Source of the DNA: Bradyrhizobium sp. dw_78
GTDB lineage: Bacteria; Pseudomonadota; Alphaproteobacteria; Rhizobiales; Xanthobacteraceae
Direction of reading: 5' to 3'
Assembly: GCF_018449525.1 (NCBI RefSeq)
Contig: NZ_JAAVUS010000010.1
Span: forward strand, 62,001 to 126,000
DNA length: 64,000 bases
Part shown: positions 1-9,160 of the stretch, piece by piece
Position numbering within the stretch: position 1 is the stretch's first letter
Layout: every line of letters starts with the position of its first letter
Position numbers and translations under genes: made by a program
The notes under the pieces: model-generated
The model's database searches: none
Told to the model about the DNA's origin: nothing
Seen by the model: only the letters and a program-made list of their open reading frames with translations

Positions 1-482
1 TCGTCATTACCTATGCGCCGCTTTCACCGGACGTATCTGTGTCTGTTGTCGGTGCGGCGGCGTCTGGCGCGGCGGGTCAATTTAGTTTCGGACTCAGTGC
101 GGGCATCACCGGTGCGTTCGGCGTTGGTGCCGCTGGGCTTCCTGTTGCCGGTGTTGGCCCCGCCGTTATGGGTACCTCCGCGACCGGCGTTGTTGGTCGC
201 ATATCCGCGACTGATGGCATTCCGAGCACTGCGGCCACGGGTCTGATCGGCACGATTAGAGGTGCGGTCCAAATCGTTCTGCCCGGTGTCGCGGCAACCG
301 GCGCTATCGGAAATATCAGGACCGGCGTCTTGTCCGAGGCATTTCCCGTTGGCGCGTTCGGCATTGGCATAGCGGGCGACGCTTTCGCGGTTCCTCCGAC
401 TCCAGACCGTCGGTCGCGATTATTCATCCAAGGAAACGACCGCGCCGCATCATCAATCTGGCGTGGAAGATTCGAACAATAA
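1..482 (+). CDS. Partial phage structural protein, Gly/Ala/Val-rich repeats (5' end outside window)
   Basis: The reading frame is open from the window edge (codons start at base 3), so the first in-frame GTG at 39 is probably not the real start. The visible part is low in charge and built from loose repeats of the type A-x-G-x-x-G, for example GVAATGAIG. This suggests an extended beta-rich or fibrous virion component. The last 30 residues are more polar (RRSRLFIQGNDR). The stop TAA overlaps the ATG of the next gene (TAATG). I do not recognise a family. By position just before gp4/gp10-like genes it belongs to the head-tail module. Confidence 0.6.
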   Translation, partial: VITYAPLSPDVSVSVVGAAASGAAGQFSFGLSAGITGAFGVGAAGLPVAGVGPAVMGTSATGVVGRISATDGIPSTAATGLIGTIRGAVQIVLPGVAATGAIGNIRTGVLSEAFPVGAFGIGIAGDAFAVPPTPDRRSRLFIQGNDRAASSIWRGRFEQ

Positions 483-946
483 TGGCTGACGACAAGCATT
501 ACGTCCCCGGCGATTTCTATCGCATCTGCGATCGCTCGGGTTTCAAGGTTCGCGCCTCAGCGACGATGAAGGAATGGGACAACCTCATTGTCCGCAACAA
601 AAGCTGGGAGCCGCGGCAGCCGCAGGATTTCGTTCGCGGCGTACCGGATAACCAAAACGTACCGGAGCCACGCCCGCGTCAAGTCAACACCTTTGACGGT
701 CCGCTCCAAACAACCCTTACCGCGCCCGCCATTCCCGGTGCTGTCTCTGTCTCCGTACAAAGCTCGGCGCGCATGTACGCAGGCGATGATGCTTCGCTCA
801 TTCTCGACAATGGCGAGGCTTTCCAGGCGGTCATCGTAAGAGCCGCACCGGGCCAGATCACGTTCGGGAAACCTCTGCCGTGGTCGGCCTCTGCCGGAAA
901 TATTTTGACGGATTACACGGCGATCTCTCCGCCGAATATCGGATAA
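482..946 (+). CDS. Conserved phage head-tail region protein, unknown function
   Basis: 154 residues. The N-terminal 60 residues contain a distinctive block, YRICDRSGFKVRASATMKEW followed by WEPRQPQDFVRGVPD. A similar D-R-C/S-G-F-K-V...W-E-P-R-x-P-Q-D-F-V block recurs, to my knowledge, in small phage proteins next to tail accessory genes. The C-terminal part (from about residue 75) looks like a beta-rich domain (SVSVQSSARMYAGDD). There is no signal peptide or membrane segment. The start ATG overlaps the previous stop, suggesting termination-reinitiation. A structural or assembly role is inferred from location only. Confidence 0.65.
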   Translation: MADDKHYVPGDFYRICDRSGFKVRASATMKEWDNLIVRNKSWEPRQPQDFVRGVPDNQNVPEPRPRQVNTFDGPLQTTLTAPAIPGAVSVSVQSSARMYAGDDASLILDNGEAFQAVIVRAAPGQITFGKPLPWSASAGNILTDYTAISPPNIG

Positions 947-949
947 TTA

Positions 950-1903
950 ATGACGACTTCGGGTTCGACCGACTTCAACTATAATCGCGATCAGATTATC
1001 AGGGCTTCCCTCCGAAAGATTGGCGCTATCGCGGCCGGCGAAACGCCCGGCGCGCAAATGGTTCAAGACGCCGCCGATGCTCTCAACATCATGGCCAAGG
1101 AATGGGATGCACAGGGCATCCATCTTTGGACCGAGACAGAGGGCACGCTGTTCCTCCAGCCGTTCCAATCCCGGTATTCGCTTGGCCCAACCTCGCCCGA
1201 TCATGCGACCGAGAGCTACAGCCAGACATTTCTTACGGCAGATGCGCAAGCGGGTGACACCTCTGTCGTTGTGAGTCGTCCGCAACCCATCTCCGCCGGG
1301 GATTATATCGGGGTCACGGTCGCGACCGGCCAGATATTCTGGACAACGGTAAACGGCGCACCGAACGGGCAGACGGTCACGCTGGCAACGGCGCTTCCGG
1401 ATTCGGCGGCGACTGGCAGCAACACCATCACTTACACCAAGCCGCTCTTGCGTCCGCTTCGTGTGGTGGATGCCCGGCGGTATCAGATGCAAAGTCGCAT
1501 CGAAACGCCGATGACCCGGATGTCGCGGCTTGATTATCGCGATCTCCCCAACAAGTCGAACGTCGGCGAACCGACTTCTTTTTTCTACGACCCGCAACTT
1601 GGGCTCGGCCAGCTTTATGTCTGGCAAGCGCCGCTGGATAACACCGACGCCGTAAAGTTCACTTGGTATCGCCAGATTCAGGATTTCACCAACGCGGCTG
1701 ACACTCCAGATCTTCCGCAGGAATGGATTGGCGCACTGATCTGGGGCCTGGCCCTCGAAATCGCTCCCGAATACGACGTTCCGGTGCAGCGGCAGGCGGC
1801 GCTCAAAACTCAATTCGATGAGAAATTCCAGCGTGTGACCGGGTTCGATGTCGAGCCGGAGAGCATCTATTTCGGCTTTTCTTACGAGCCGTTCCAGCAT
1901 TAA
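950..1903 (+). CDS. P22 gp4-like tail accessory factor (head completion protein)
   Basis: 317 residues. The N-terminus has the helix typical of gp4-like DNA stabilisation proteins: RDQIIRASLRKIGAIAAGE, then MVQDAADALNIMAKEWDAQG. This is followed by the aromatic-rich HLWTETEGTLFLQPFQSRYSL. In P22 this protein closes the portal after packaging and recruits gp10. The middle (residues 85-170) resembles an inserted beta domain, and the C-terminus contains the usual EWIGALIWGLALEIAPEY segment. It lies directly before the gp10-like gene and its stop overlaps that gene's ATG, matching the P22 order. Confidence 0.8.
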   Translation: MTTSGSTDFNYNRDQIIRASLRKIGAIAAGETPGAQMVQDAADALNIMAKEWDAQGIHLWTETEGTLFLQPFQSRYSLGPTSPDHATESYSQTFLTADAQAGDTSVVVSRPQPISAGDYIGVTVATGQIFWTTVNGAPNGQTVTLATALPDSAATGSNTITYTKPLLRPLRVVDARRYQMQSRIETPMTRMSRLDYRDLPNKSNVGEPTSFFYDPQLGLGQLYVWQAPLDNTDAVKFTWYRQIQDFTNAADTPDLPQEWIGALIWGLALEIAPEYDVPVQRQAALKTQFDEKFQRVTGFDVEPESIYFGFSYEPFQH

Positions 1904-3312
1904 TGCCGATCATTCCTTTTGCGACCAACAGCTACCGGTCGGACTCTCTCCCGGTATCTGCTCAGCGCGCCGTCAACGTCTACGCCGAAAAAGAGCCGCA
2001 GGACGCCAAGAACCAAGTCGCGGTCTTTGGCGCGCCCGGTCTCACGGCGTTCTCAAATTGCGGTGCCGGCCCCGTGCGCGGAATGCACGTCATGAACGGC
2101 GTGCTCTACATCGTGTCAGGCCCGACGCTCTATAGCATCGCGGCGGACGGGACTTGCACCGCCCTGGGCGGACAGGTCAGCGGGACAAATCTTGTCTCGA
2201 TTTCCGATAATGGCACACAGATTTGCATCGTCAATGGTGTCAACGGATACATTTACGGCAGCGATATCGGGTTCACGATTATCTCTGACCCGAATTTCCA
2301 CGCTGCCAAGACCGTATCGTTCTTTGATGACGTGTTTGTCTTTGACTGGCTGGGAACGAATAAGTTCTTTCTGTCAAACCAGCTCGACGGCACCACCTAT
2401 AACGGTCTCGCATTCGCATCTGCCGAAGTAGCGCCGGACTTCGTTCTCTCGACTGTCAATCAGCAAGAGAACCTGATGATCTTCGGCGGCAGCACGATCG
2501 AGCTTTGGTTCGACGCCGGGACTGCCAATATGCCGTTCCAGCGGCTTGACGGTGGCGTGATCGAACGCGGCTGCGCCGCAGCAATGACGCCGGTCAAAGA
2601 GGACAACACGGTCTTCTTTCTCGGCGAAGATCTGATCTTTTATCGCCTCAATGGCGTGATCCCAGAGCGCGTCAGCACGCACGCGATCGAGGCCGAATGG
2701 CGCAAGTATCACGATGTCACGGACGCCTACACGTTCTCCTATACCTGGAACGGTCATAAGTTCATCGTTCTGACCTTCGTCAGCGCGAACGCCACGTGGG
2801 TCTACGACGTGGCGACTGGCCTTTGGCACGAGCGGGAAAGCTTCGATGCCAATAACCGATCCTACGGCCGCTGGCGCGGAAACTGCCAGGCGAACTGCTA
2901 CGGCTTGCAGCTCATCGGCGATGCCTTCTCCGGCACCGTGGGGTATCTGGACGAGTCTGCATATACCGAGTTCGGCAACATGATGCAGGGCTATATGGTC
3001 TCTCCGTATTTGCAAGAAGACCGGAAGCGCATCTTCGTCTCCCGCTTTGAACTCGACGTTGAGACCGGTGTTGGCGTCACCACCGGGCAGGGCAGTGACC
3101 CACAGGTCATGCTGCAATGGTCCAAGGACGGCGGCCGGACCTTTAGCGATCTCCAACTCTGGCACAGCGCCGGAAAGATCGGCGATTACCTTACGCGGCT
3201 CCGCTGGCTCCGTCTGGGGCAGGCGCGCCAATGGTGCTTCAAAGTAACCATCTCCGACCCTGTGCGGCGAACGATTATCGCCAACAGCGTTGATGTCTCC
3301 GCAGGGATGTAA
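1903..3312 (+). CDS. P22 gp10-like packaged DNA stabilisation / tail hub protein
   Basis: 469 residues. The start MPIIPFATNSYRSDSLPVSA with QRAVNVYAEKEPQDAKNQVA is characteristic of the gp10 family, a beta-propeller-like hub that binds gp4 and the tailspikes. Repeated short beta blades with GxxIELWFDAG, NTVFFLGEDLIFYRLNG and ATWVYDVATGLWHERES can be read along the protein. Full length is as expected for the family (about 470 residues). TAATG overlaps at both ends tie it translationally to the gp4-like gene and to the following small gene. Confidence 0.88.
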   Translation: MPIIPFATNSYRSDSLPVSAQRAVNVYAEKEPQDAKNQVAVFGAPGLTAFSNCGAGPVRGMHVMNGVLYIVSGPTLYSIAADGTCTALGGQVSGTNLVSISDNGTQICIVNGVNGYIYGSDIGFTIISDPNFHAAKTVSFFDDVFVFDWLGTNKFFLSNQLDGTTYNGLAFASAEVAPDFVLSTVNQQENLMIFGGSTIELWFDAGTANMPFQRLDGGVIERGCAAAMTPVKEDNTVFFLGEDLIFYRLNGVIPERVSTHAIEAEWRKYHDVTDAYTFSYTWNGHKFIVLTFVSANATWVYDVATGLWHERESFDANNRSYGRWRGNCQANCYGLQLIGDAFSGTVGYLDESAYTEFGNMMQGYMVSPYLQEDRKRIFVSRFELDVETGVGVTTGQGSDPQVMLQWSKDGGRTFSDLQLWHSAGKIGDYLTRLRWLRLGQARQWCFKVTISDPVRRTIIANSVDVSAGM

Positions 3313-3764
3313 TGGCCACGACTATTAGCACCGCAGCGCAGCCATCTCCAACGACCGCGCCGCAAGCCGGTGCTTCGTTTGTTGATATGAGCACCGGGAA
3401 GCCGACCAGCACGGCAACTCAGTTCATGCAACAGCAATACAATTTGACCAAAGGGATGAGCCGCAACATCCCATGCAACTGCGCAAGCTCTAACAACGTC
3501 TACACATTGTCGATGCTTTCGGCTCAACCGACATACACCGGTTATGCCGCTCACGATCAGTTCGGCTTTGTCGCGGATACCACTTCCACCGGAACCGTGA
3601 CGGCGAACGTTGTCACCAGCACGGGCGCTTTAGAGACGCTACCGGTTCACGTCAGTAACGGTGCATCTCAAGCTGGTGCGAACAGTATCGTTGCGGGCGG
3701 TCAATATTTCGCAACCTACGTTGACAGCCTCAACGGCGGCGCTGGCGGATTTGTCCTGCGTTGA
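3312..3764 (+). CDS. Small phage virion protein, unknown
   Basis: 150 residues, Ser/Thr/Ala/Gly-rich with few charges. The first 30 residues (PSPTTAPQAG) look disordered; the remainder looks like beta strands. A pair of cysteines (IPCNCASSN) stands in the middle. Position just after the gp10-like hub would fit a tail tip or needle-associated protein, but no family motif is visible and this is only a guess from order. The ATG overlaps the preceding TAA, and the TGA stop overlaps the TTG start of the next gene. Confidence 0.6.
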   Translation: MATTISTAAQPSPTTAPQAGASFVDMSTGKPTSTATQFMQQQYNLTKGMSRNIPCNCASSNNVYTLSMLSAQPTYTGYAAHDQFGFVADTTSTGTVTANVVTSTGALETLPVHVSNGASQAGANSIVAGGQYFATYVDSLNGGAGGFVLR

Positions 3765-4525
3765 TCGAACGTCATCTGACTGCCGACCGGCTCAATGAGA
3801 TCGTCAACGACCCGTCCGTCTATCCATGGGTTAGAGGCGCGTGTGATGCCCCGTTGGACCTCGCGCCACTGCTGAGCGACAAGAGACACGTATGTTTGCT
3901 GGGCGAGTTCGGCGGCTGCGTTTTCGTGCAGCATCAGCCCGGCCTCTATGAGGTTCACACGCAAATGCTGCCCGGCGGTCGTGGCCAATGGGCGCTTGAT
4001 ACCGTGAATGAATGCCTCCGCTGGATGTTCACTCGCACCGACGCCGTTGAGATTTGGACTCGGTGTCCGCGTGGCAATCTGGCCGCCCGCGCCCTCGCAC
4101 GCGCGATCAGCGGACAACACGAAATGGATCTCCAGCGCGGTTGGGTCAAGGACGGGGAGGTCATCCCGGCGGCGATCTTCTCCTTGACGTTACAGCAATG
4201 GATGAAAACCGCACCCGGCCTCGAAGAGGTTGGGCACTGGTTTCATATGCGACTTGCTGACGAATACCGCGCCGTTGGCTTCTCGGAAGATATCCACGCC
4301 GATGACGCCAGCCATGACCGCTATGTCGGCGCGGCTGTTGAAATGCTCCGCAGCGGTCAGCCGGAGAAGGGCGTCATTTTCTACAACCGCTGGGCCGTGA
4401 TGGCTGGCTATGAGCCGATCAAGCTGCTCGGGACCGCCCCGGTGATGGTCGACATCAAGGACGCGGTCTTGGCGATCGGCCGGAATGATTTCTTCGTCGC
4501 GTCCGTTGCCCGCCCGACCGCCTAA
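3761..4525 (+). CDS. Phage GNAT-like acetyltransferase fold protein
   Basis: 254 residues from a TTG start that overlaps the previous stop (TTGA). Residues 45-115 read like a degraded GNAT domain: a beta strand GGCVFVQHQPGLYEVHTQML, then PGGRGQWALDTVNECLRWMF in the place of the acetyl-CoA pyrophosphate loop and helix, then TRCPRGNLAARALARA like the N-A-A-S/A helix of GNAT enzymes. Similar proteins occur in tail regions of podovirus-like prophages; their role is unknown. The C-terminal 110 residues do not resemble anything I know. A modification role on a host or virion protein is possible but not shown. Confidence 0.6.
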   Translation: MIERHLTADRLNEIVNDPSVYPWVRGACDAPLDLAPLLSDKRHVCLLGEFGGCVFVQHQPGLYEVHTQMLPGGRGQWALDTVNECLRWMFTRTDAVEIWTRCPRGNLAARALARAISGQHEMDLQRGWVKDGEVIPAAIFSLTLQQWMKTAPGLEEVGHWFHMRLADEYRAVGFSEDIHADDASHDRYVGAAVEMLRSGQPEKGVIFYNRWAVMAGYEPIKLLGTAPVMVDIKDAVLAIGRNDFFVASVARPTA

Positions 4526-4556
4526 CTTTTTTTTATATTTTCTCGGAGAGTTTGTT

Positions 4557-5285
4557 TTGCCTATTTCAGCAGGAATGGGAGCGCTTATTGGCGGCGCTGC
4601 CACAGGAATCGGAGGTATTGCCAGCGGTATTCTCGGGTCTAACGCCGCTGAGAGCGCCGCGCAGACGCAAGCGCAATCGGCCGCGAATGCGCTGGGGTTT
4701 CAGCAGCAGGTTTACGGTAACGCGCAGGGCTATCTCAATCCTTTCGTTACGACGGGGCAGGGCGCAAACTCGTCGCTTGCCAGTCTGTTCGGCTTGAACG
4801 GTCAGCCAGCCAATTATTCGTCGTTCTATAACTCGCCGAATTATCAGTTCGCTCTACAGCAAGGACAGAACGCCACGCAAAACCTTGCGGCGAAAACCGG
4901 CACGCTACAGTCCGGCGCTGGTTTGCAGTCGCTTGAGAACTTCGGGCAGGGCCTCGCCTCGCAGCAGTATGGTAATTACGTCAACCAACTTATGGGGCTC
5001 TCCGGGCAGGGCGTGCAAGCTGGTAGCGCTCTCGCTGGCACCGGATCGAATATGGCCAACACGATCGGCAACACCACCATGGCCCAAGGCCAAGCGCAGG
5101 CGGCCGGAACCGTTGGGTCGGCAAACGCTTGGAACAGCGCAATCCAGAATCTCACCAAGGGACTCCAGACTTACTCCCAGACCGCCAATCTCGGCGGTGC
5201 CAGCTCATATGGAAGCGGCAGCGTGCCCAGTTGGAATAGCAACCCCGGTAATGGCGCTGGCGGCTTGTCATATCCCCAGTTTTAA
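4557..5285 (+). CDS. Putative ejection / internal virion protein (Gly/Ala/Gln/Asn-rich)
   Basis: 242 residues from TTG 4557, chosen because GGAGAG at 4545-4550 lies 6 bases upstream; the open frame extends to 4485 but that would overlap the previous gene. The N-terminus is a glycine-rich hydrophobic stretch (MGALIGGAATGIGGIASGIL), followed by a Gln-rich helix and GYLNPFVTTGQGANSSLASLF. This pattern is common in podovirus proteins annotated as DNA transfer or ejection proteins, which leave the capsid with the genome and line a channel through the envelope. The following two genes look like the larger members of the same set. Confidence 0.6.
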   Translation: MPISAGMGALIGGAATGIGGIASGILGSNAAESAAQTQAQSAANALGFQQQVYGNAQGYLNPFVTTGQGANSSLASLFGLNGQPANYSSFYNSPNYQFALQQGQNATQNLAAKTGTLQSGAGLQSLENFGQGLASQQYGNYVNQLMGLSGQGVQAGSALAGTGSNMANTIGNTTMAQGQAQAAGTVGSANAWNSAIQNLTKGLQTYSQTANLGGASSYGSGSVPSWNSNPGNGAGGLSYPQF

Positions 5286-5301
5286 GCAGAACTAATAAAC
5301 G

Positions 5302-7044
5302 ATGCCGTATCAAAACGACAACGCTATCGCGCTGCAAATCCAGCAGCCGAATCTTGATCCCAGCGAGCCGATCAAGGCGATGGCTTACGCCAATCAGGCG
5401 AACGCGCAGACCGCTCTCACGAATCAGCAGGTGCAGCGGCAGGCGGCGATCTTGAAAGCGCTGCAAGGCGGCGGGCAAAGCGGCAACGGCGGTGATGTAG
5501 CATCACAGCTTGCGATGGTCGATCCCGAAACTGCAAACAAGATGCGGGACTACCAGTCGAAGACCGCCGATCTGGTTGGCCGGGGCGCTAACATGTACCT
5601 CGCCAATCCGAAACCTGAGACGTGGAGTAACGTCATCTCTTCATTGAGTGGCTTGATTTCGCCAGCGCAGGTTCAGCAGTTGCAGATGATGAATCCGGAT
5701 CAGCGAATGGCCGCTGCCAGGGCGTATTCCGGATACGGTCAATCGAGCCAGAGTTTTGCGGATACGCCGTCACAGAAAGCGCCGTATGAAACTGTCACAG
5801 GCCCGAACGGCGAGGTCTATAACAAGGCTGCGGCTCTCGGCGTTTCGTCGCCGGCGGGCTCACCAGATGGCCAAGCCGCCCCGCGTGGTCTCCGTAACAA
5901 CAATCCGTTGAATATCGAGGCCGGTCCTTATGCACAGGGACAGCCGGGGTTCGCGGGTTCCGATGGCAGGTTCGCACAGTTCCAAACGCCAGCACAGGGA
6001 ATCGCCGCCGCCGACAATCTTCTCTCGGGATATGGGGCCAAGGGCATCAACACCATTTCTGGCGTCGTGAACCGCTGGGCTCCTGCCCGCGATAGCAACA
6101 ATCCGGCAGCCTACGCCGCGTTCGTCAGCAAGGCGACCGGCATCGGTCCCGACGACAAGATCGATTTGTCAGACCCGACGACGCGAGCCAGCATTATCGG
6201 CGCGATGGGGCGATACGAGAATGGCGCTTATCAAGCACCGGTCGGCAATCAAGGTCCGGGTGTTGCGGCACCGCAGCCCGGCGGCGCTCAAGCGGTACCG
6301 GGATCGCCTCAACCGTTGATTCCGGGCATCACTCCACTTGATAGAGCGCGTCAGACGAACGAGGCCGCGAGCGATCAAGAGTTCAAAAACGCGGCCTACG
6401 ACAAGTACGAGGGCGCGCAGAACAATCTCTATTCCCTCAAGCAGATGCTCGATCAGGCGCGCGATCTCAAATCGGGACCTCTGGCGATGGGGTCGACCAA
6501 TGAATTTCGCACTGAATGGGCGAAACGATTCAATTCCGTTATTGCGGCTGCTGGCCTCGACCCCCAAAAATACGGGGCAGTCGATCCAGACAAGATCGCA
6601 TCGGTGGAAGATCTGAATAAGCTGGCCACTCGCGCGGCGTTCACGCTGGGGAAGGACGCCGACCCGCGTGGTGCTGCGGTCGTCGCTCAGATGGCATTGA
6701 GGGGCGTCCCGAATCCGGCGAATACTCCCCAAGGTTTCAACACCGTGTTGTCAGGTCTTTGGCAGGGTGTCGCGCGGGACCGCGATAGGGCTGTTGCGAT
6801 ACACAATAGCGCAGGCCCGCCGCGAGCGGCAGCTATGGCGTTCGATCAGTCGCATCCTGTTTCGCTATATGCCGACCGCGCGAAGTTGGGAGCATACATT
6901 GGCCCCGAAGCCATTGACTATCTGGCTGCCCACCCCGACACGGCGCAGCAATTCGACGCCACCTATGGCCCGATCGCAGGCAAGATTCCCGGCTTCGCAA
7001 ATGGCGGCTCTCTTTCATCGCGCCTTCTACCGCAAGGTCGCTAA
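5302..7044 (+). CDS. Internal virion protein with lysozyme-like (muralytic) domain
   Basis: 580 residues. Residues 1-150 are Gln/Ala-rich helices. Residues 195-300 form a recognisable domain beginning RGLRNNNPLNIEAG, with GRFAQFQTPAQGIAAADNLL and INTISGVVNRWAP. This is the pattern of the phage structural peptidoglycan-degrading domain seen in PRD1 P5-type and related virion-associated enzymes (R-G-x-R-N-N-N-P-x-N-I). Residues 340-580 are helical and carry no motif I know. The likely role is local cell-wall opening during genome ejection. It stands between the Gly-rich small protein and the 701-residue ejection protein. Confidence 0.72.
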   Translation: MPYQNDNAIALQIQQPNLDPSEPIKAMAYANQANAQTALTNQQVQRQAAILKALQGGGQSGNGGDVASQLAMVDPETANKMRDYQSKTADLVGRGANMYLANPKPETWSNVISSLSGLISPAQVQQLQMMNPDQRMAAARAYSGYGQSSQSFADTPSQKAPYETVTGPNGEVYNKAAALGVSSPAGSPDGQAAPRGLRNNNPLNIEAGPYAQGQPGFAGSDGRFAQFQTPAQGIAAADNLLSGYGAKGINTISGVVNRWAPARDSNNPAAYAAFVSKATGIGPDDKIDLSDPTTRASIIGAMGRYENGAYQAPVGNQGPGVAAPQPGGAQAVPGSPQPLIPGITPLDRARQTNEAASDQEFKNAAYDKYEGAQNNLYSLKQMLDQARDLKSGPLAMGSTNEFRTEWAKRFNSVIAAAGLDPQKYGAVDPDKIASVEDLNKLATRAAFTLGKDADPRGAAVVAQMALRGVPNPANTPQGFNTVLSGLWQGVARDRDRAVAIHNSAGPPRAAAMAFDQSHPVSLYADRAKLGAYIGPEAIDYLAAHPDTAQQFDATYGPIAGKIPGFANGGSLSSRLLPQGR

Positions 7045-7047
7045 TTA

Positions 7048-9153
7048 GTGCCGAACCCTTACGATCAATTCAGCGCGAATATTTCGCCAGATCTGTTGTC
7101 CGCGTCGCCCGCTGCTGGCGCTACTTCGCCGCCCGTTGTCGCGAATCCGGATGCCGCCTCTGCCACACCGCCCGCCGCTTCGTCCTCGGATGCCTCGGCT
7201 CCTCCACGGCCTCCGGGCGCGCCGCCGATAAGAGTCTACATCACAAAACCATCGCCCGGCGATCAGGACTCCAATCCTTACAGCCAATTCCAGGGCGATA
7301 TCTCGCCGGATTTGCTTGCAGACAGAAACGGCAGCGATCGAACAATTTCCGGATGGGAGGCCGCTGGGCGTGGCGCTCTGGCTGGTGCAACGCTCAATTT
7401 CGGCGATGAGCTGCACGGTCTTGTTAATTCGTTCTCTGGCGGCCCTGACGCCGTGCAGCGCTATAACGACACCGTTGCGGCGGATCGTGCCGCGGATAAA
7501 GCCGCTGTCGAGCAGCACCCGTACCTATATGGTGCGGGTGCCGTTGGTGGCGGCCTAGCGCTTGCCCCGCTCGCCCCAGAGATGTTGGGCGGGCGTGCGG
7601 CAACGGCGGGCGCTAGATTCGCTAGGGGCGCTGCGCAAGGTGCTTTATACAGCGGTGCGGCCGGTGTAGGCGCTGGCGAAACACCCGAAGACAGGGTCGT
7701 TGGCGGCGTAACCGGTGCTGCTCTTGGTGGGTTGGCCGGTGGCGTACTTGATACGGCTGTCGGTCCACGTATCCCCAAAACAGAAACGCCATCTGCTGCG
7801 GATGTGGCGGCGGCGGCCCAGCGGCTTAATATCGCAAAGGACCTCCCGGTTGGACTTGCGAGCAACAGCGGTGCCTTGCAAAAGGCCACCCAAGGTCTCG
7901 CGCAGGTGCCGTTTGCCGGGTCCTGGCTCATTTCAAATCCTATAGCCAGAGCGGCGGAATCGCTTGGGCAAAGGGCGGAAGAAGCTGGCAACAGAATGGC
8001 CTCGGCTGTTGGTGCTGGCGGCGATCGTGCGACGATTGGCGCTGCCGCAAGGGATTCCTTGCAACGAGCTGTTGATGCAGCCGACGGAAAGGCCGATGTG
8101 GCATTTTCGAACCTGCGTGGCGCGATCGATCCTAACAAGACCGTTCCGGTGCCCGGCAACGTTATCACGCCCTTGGACAAGATCGTCCAAAGCCGTATCG
8201 CGGCGGGCGAGAATGGCGTACCGATCACCGGGCTAGAGGCCACGACGGATCTGCTAACCCGTCTGGAAGGCGCATCGTTCAATGGATTGCAGCGAGCGCG
8301 CACCCAACTTAGCAAGGCCATTAATTGGGATCAGCGCAACGGCGGGTTCTATGTCGCCGACTTGAAGCATGCTTACGACGCTCTTTCCGACGCGATGGAG
8401 AATGCCGTCCGGTCCACCGCAAGAGGTGACGGCGATGAAGCCGTGAAACTCTACAAGGATGCGAACAAGACTTATGCAGATACGTTGACCCATAACAAAG
8501 ACCTTCGCCGGTTCCTTGCCAATGGCTCGGATGAGCGTATCGTTGATCGTATTCTTAGTTTTGGTTCGGACAAATCGGGACAGGGAGACATCCATAAACT
8601 TGCGCAGCTAATGAACAGCATGGGGAAGGAAGAATGGGGCGGTATCTCCGGTTATGCCATTCATCAAATGGGAACCGACGCCTCCGGTAATTTTTCGAAC
8701 GCGGCGTTCTTGAGGCGCTACAAGTCCCTTTCCGACAAGGCAAAGGAAATGCTGTTCGGACGGCAGGGTACGAATACACGTGAATATATCGATGACATCG
8801 CGACCGTGGCGGACCGCCTCAAGAGTTCGGGGAAATACGCGAACCACTCCAATACGGCCGGAACTCTCGCGCTGCTGGGCCTGCTTGGTCTCGGTGAAGG
8901 GCCTGACCTCATAGATAAAATCGAAGATCATCCATACGCGACCGGATTGTCCTTGGTCGCGGCTCTTGCCCTATCGCGTCCAGCAACCGCGCGCTGGATG
9001 GCAAATTATTCCCGTCTTGGCGCGGTGTTCCTCAAAGCGCCAACTGCTGCATCGCGGGCGGCATTGATGGTCGGCGCAAGAGAATTGTCTGCCAGCTTTG
9101 GTCACACGCTCGGCGTTAAGATTGATCCGAACGCATTGGTGCCACAGCAATAG
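7048..9153 (+). CDS. Large putative ejection / internal virion protein
   Basis: 701 residues from GTG, three bases after the previous stop. The first 100 residues are Pro/Ala/Ser-rich and disordered, and contain a duplicated short motif: YDQFSANISPDLL near the start and YSQFQGDISPDLL around residue 80. Gly/Ala-rich hydrophobic helices follow (residues 115-135 and 165-240), then a long helical region with GSWLISNPIARAAESLGQ and a last hydrophobic stretch GTLALLGLLGLGEG. Size and amphipathic Gly-rich helices fit the largest podovirus ejection protein, but sequence identity to a named protein is not claimed. Confidence 0.6.
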   Translation: MPNPYDQFSANISPDLLSASPAAGATSPPVVANPDAASATPPAASSSDASAPPRPPGAPPIRVYITKPSPGDQDSNPYSQFQGDISPDLLADRNGSDRTISGWEAAGRGALAGATLNFGDELHGLVNSFSGGPDAVQRYNDTVAADRAADKAAVEQHPYLYGAGAVGGGLALAPLAPEMLGGRAATAGARFARGAAQGALYSGAAGVGAGETPEDRVVGGVTGAALGGLAGGVLDTAVGPRIPKTETPSAADVAAAAQRLNIAKDLPVGLASNSGALQKATQGLAQVPFAGSWLISNPIARAAESLGQRAEEAGNRMASAVGAGGDRATIGAAARDSLQRAVDAADGKADVAFSNLRGAIDPNKTVPVPGNVITPLDKIVQSRIAAGENGVPITGLEATTDLLTRLEGASFNGLQRARTQLSKAINWDQRNGGFYVADLKHAYDALSDAMENAVRSTARGDGDEAVKLYKDANKTYADTLTHNKDLRRFLANGSDERIVDRILSFGSDKSGQGDIHKLAQLMNSMGKEEWGGISGYAIHQMGTDASGNFSNAAFLRRYKSLSDKAKEMLFGRQGTNTREYIDDIATVADRLKSSGKYANHSNTAGTLALLGLLGLGEGPDLIDKIEDHPYATGLSLVAALALSRPATARWMANYSRLGAVFLKAPTAASRAALMVGARELSASFGHTLGVKIDPNALVPQQ

Positions 9154-9160
9154 TGGAGGA

